Source: Bacteroides sp. UBA1317
GTDB lineage: Bacteria; Bacteroidota; Bacteroidia; Bacteroidales; Bacteroidaceae
Assembly: GCA_002307035.1 (NCBI GenBank)
Contig: DBTL01000129.1
Span: 1 to 6,914, forward strand
Length of the DNA: 6,914 bases
Direction: 5' to 3'
The notes under the pieces were generated by a model. It had not been told where the DNA came from. It saw only the letters and a list, made by a program, of their open reading frames with translations, and ran no database searches. A program made the position numbers and the translations under genes. Shown piece by piece: positions 5,900 through 6,914 of the stretch (position 1 is its first letter; the number at the start of each line of letters is the position of its first letter).

Positions 5900-6811
5900 T
5901 TACACCTCAAGTGCACCTATAATATCTCTAACAGACTTGATTTCATGTCTTTCGAGATAGTCATTAATACCTTCTTCTACTTGAATAGTAATAGTCGGAT
6001 CTATAAAATTTGCAGTACCTATTTGTATAGCAGAGGCCCCTGCTAGCATAAACTCTACTGCATCTTTCCAATCCATTATCCCCCCCATTCCAATGACTGG
6101 TATTTTTACTGCATTAGCAACCTGCCAAACCATACGGAGTGCGATGGGCTTCACTGCTGGTCCCGATAAACCACCAGTAATCGTGGAAAGCAAAGGACGT
6201 TTGCGTTCTGCATCAATGGCCATCCCTAGCAAAGTATTGATTAATGATACACTGTCTGCGCCACTATCTTCAGCTGAACGGGCTATTTCGCTAATATCAG
6301 TCACATTTGGAGATAGTTTCACGATAAGTGTCTTTTTGTAAGCCTCTCGCACAGCTTTAACAACACTACATGCTCCCGTTGTAGTCACTCCAAAAGCCAT
6401 GCCACCTTCCTTCACATTGGGGCATGAGATATTTAATTCAATAGCAGAAATATTGTCAAGTTCATTAATGATCTCGGCGGTTTTCACATAGTCATCAATG
6501 GCAGATCCCGACACATTTACAATTATATTTGTATCGAGACTTTTAATGCGGGGATATATATGCTCAGCGAAGTATTTTGCTCCTTTGTTTTGCAATCCAA
6601 CAGCGTTCAGCATGCCTGAAGGGGTTTCTGCCATACGCGGATAAGGGTTCCCTTCACGCTTGTGAAGAGTAGTACCTTTCACAATAATACCACCTATTCG
6701 CTCTATATTTATAAAATCTTCAAATTCTTCGCCATAGCCAAATGTACCCGACGCAGTCATTACCGGGTTTTTCATCTTTAGTTCACCGATATTTACACTT
6801 AAATCTGCCAT
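5900..6811 (-). CDS. pyrD: dihydroorotate dehydrogenase, class 1B catalytic subunit
   Basis: This FMN enzyme oxidises dihydroorotate to orotate in pyrimidine synthesis. The 303-residue TIM-barrel protein matches the cytosolic class 1B type (PyrDB) rather than the membrane quinone-linked class 2: it has no N-terminal membrane helix, and the catalytic base is Cys130 in ELNISCPN (Ser in class 2). Other visible sites are Lys45 in VKGTT, the substrate loop NAVGLQN (69-75), Lys165 in VKLSPN, Asn192 in LINT, and the FMN-phosphate glycine motifs GMGGI (241-245) and IGTA (264-267). Class 1B enzymes pass electrons to NAD+ through PyrK. A pyrK reading frame lies directly upstream and overlaps this gene by 13 nt, strongly suggesting co-transcription and translational coupling. 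The ATG at 6811 gives the expected N terminus (MADLSVNIGELKMKNPV). A hairpin terminator follows 63 nt after the stop. Confidence 0.96.
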   Translation of the reverse strand: MADLSVNIGELKMKNPVMTASGTFGYGEEFEDFINIERIGGIIVKGTTLHKREGNPYPRMAETPSGMLNAVGLQNKGAKYFAEHIYPRIKSLDTNIIVNVSGSAIDDYVKTAEIINELDNISAIELNISCPNVKEGGMAFGVTTTGACSVVKAVREAYKKTLIVKLSPNVTDISEIARSAEDSGADSVSLINTLLGMAIDAERKRPLLSTITGGLSGPAVKPIALRMVWQVANAVKIPVIGMGGIMDWKDAVEFMLAGASAIQIGTANFIDPTITIQVEEGINDYLERHEIKSVRDIIGALEV

Positions 6812-6914
6812 AATAGTTTATTTATATTAAATATAGGACCTTCTGTGCATACACACAAGTGTCCCTCAGTGGTGTTCTCAACACAACAAAGACATGCTCC
6901 TATTCCGCACGCCA
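6799..6914 (-). CDS. pyrK: dihydroorotate dehydrogenase electron-transfer subunit, C-terminal end (5' truncated by window)
   Basis: Read on the - strand in the frame starting at 6912, 37 codons precede a TAA at 6799-6801. They encode the C-terminal iron-sulfur part of PyrK: ACGIGACLCCVENTTEGHL, then CVCTEGPIF. The pattern Cys-x4-Cys-x2-Cys-x11-Cys matches the [2Fe-2S] ligands of the family, and the GPIF ending resembles the conserved GPVF. PyrK carries FAD and this cluster and relays electrons from the PyrD FMN to NAD+ in the heterotetrameric class 1B complex. Its last 13 nt overlap the start of pyrD in another frame. The FAD and NAD-binding domains lie beyond the window. This short partial frame has no start in view, so it is easy to miss. 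Confidence 0.92.
   Translation of the reverse strand, partial: ACGIGACLCCVENTTEGHLCVCTEGPIFNINKLLWQI

Noticed and set aside
6093..6341. 82-codon frame on the + strand inside pyrD
   Set aside because: It is antisense to the well-conserved FMN-binding half of pyrD, with no promoter or recognisable product.
1..6914. Search for a novel system (defence locus, CRISPR, retron, mobile element, phage genes)
   Set aside because: Every sizeable frame on both strands is a recognised housekeeping gene or a shadow of one, apart from the TPR protein. No regularly spaced repeats, transposase, integrase, tRNA or rRNA was seen.

Overview
The window is a stretch of ordinary, gene-dense core chromosome, most likely from a Bacteroides-type member of the Bacteroidales. 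Three things point there. The DapA, TrmD and LigA sequences look like Bacteroides orthologues. Clear Shine-Dalgarno sequences are absent in front of starts, with AT-rich leaders instead. Matches to the Bacteroides -7 promoter element TAnnTTTG sit in front of dapA, ligA and trmD. Base composition is AT-rich throughout, and no gene stands out as foreign.

Layout: positions 1-1489 (+ strand) hold the 3' end of gyrA and a gene for an exported tetratricopeptide-repeat (TPR) protein, probably co-transcribed. A 307-bp gap follows, with an intrinsic terminator for each converging transcript. Positions 1797-4790 (- strand) hold ligA (NAD-dependent DNA ligase) followed by dapA (4-hydroxy-tetrahydrodipicolinate synthase). 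A 76-bp divergent promoter region separates ligA from trmD (tRNA m1G37 methyltransferase, + strand, 4867-5544). An AT-rich 355-bp gap with one strong, nearly symmetrical hairpin separates trmD from the converging pyrK-pyrD pair (- strand), whose reading frames overlap by 13 nt. pyrK is cut by the window end.

The genes serve unrelated housekeeping tasks: DNA topology (GyrA), nick sealing (LigA), lysine and diaminopimelate synthesis (DapA), tRNA modification for reading-frame maintenance (TrmD), and pyrimidine synthesis (PyrD/PyrK). Only pyrK-pyrD form an obvious functional unit, the NAD-linked class 1B dihydroorotate dehydrogenase complex.

I found no mobile element, CRISPR array, RNA gene, defence locus or convincing undescribed system. 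The most useful details are start-site corrections for dapA and trmD, a 19-nt promoter block shared by those two genes with one mismatch, the compact ligA/trmD divergent promoter, the terminator hairpins, and an open frame of 53 codons continuing in phase beyond the dapA stop.
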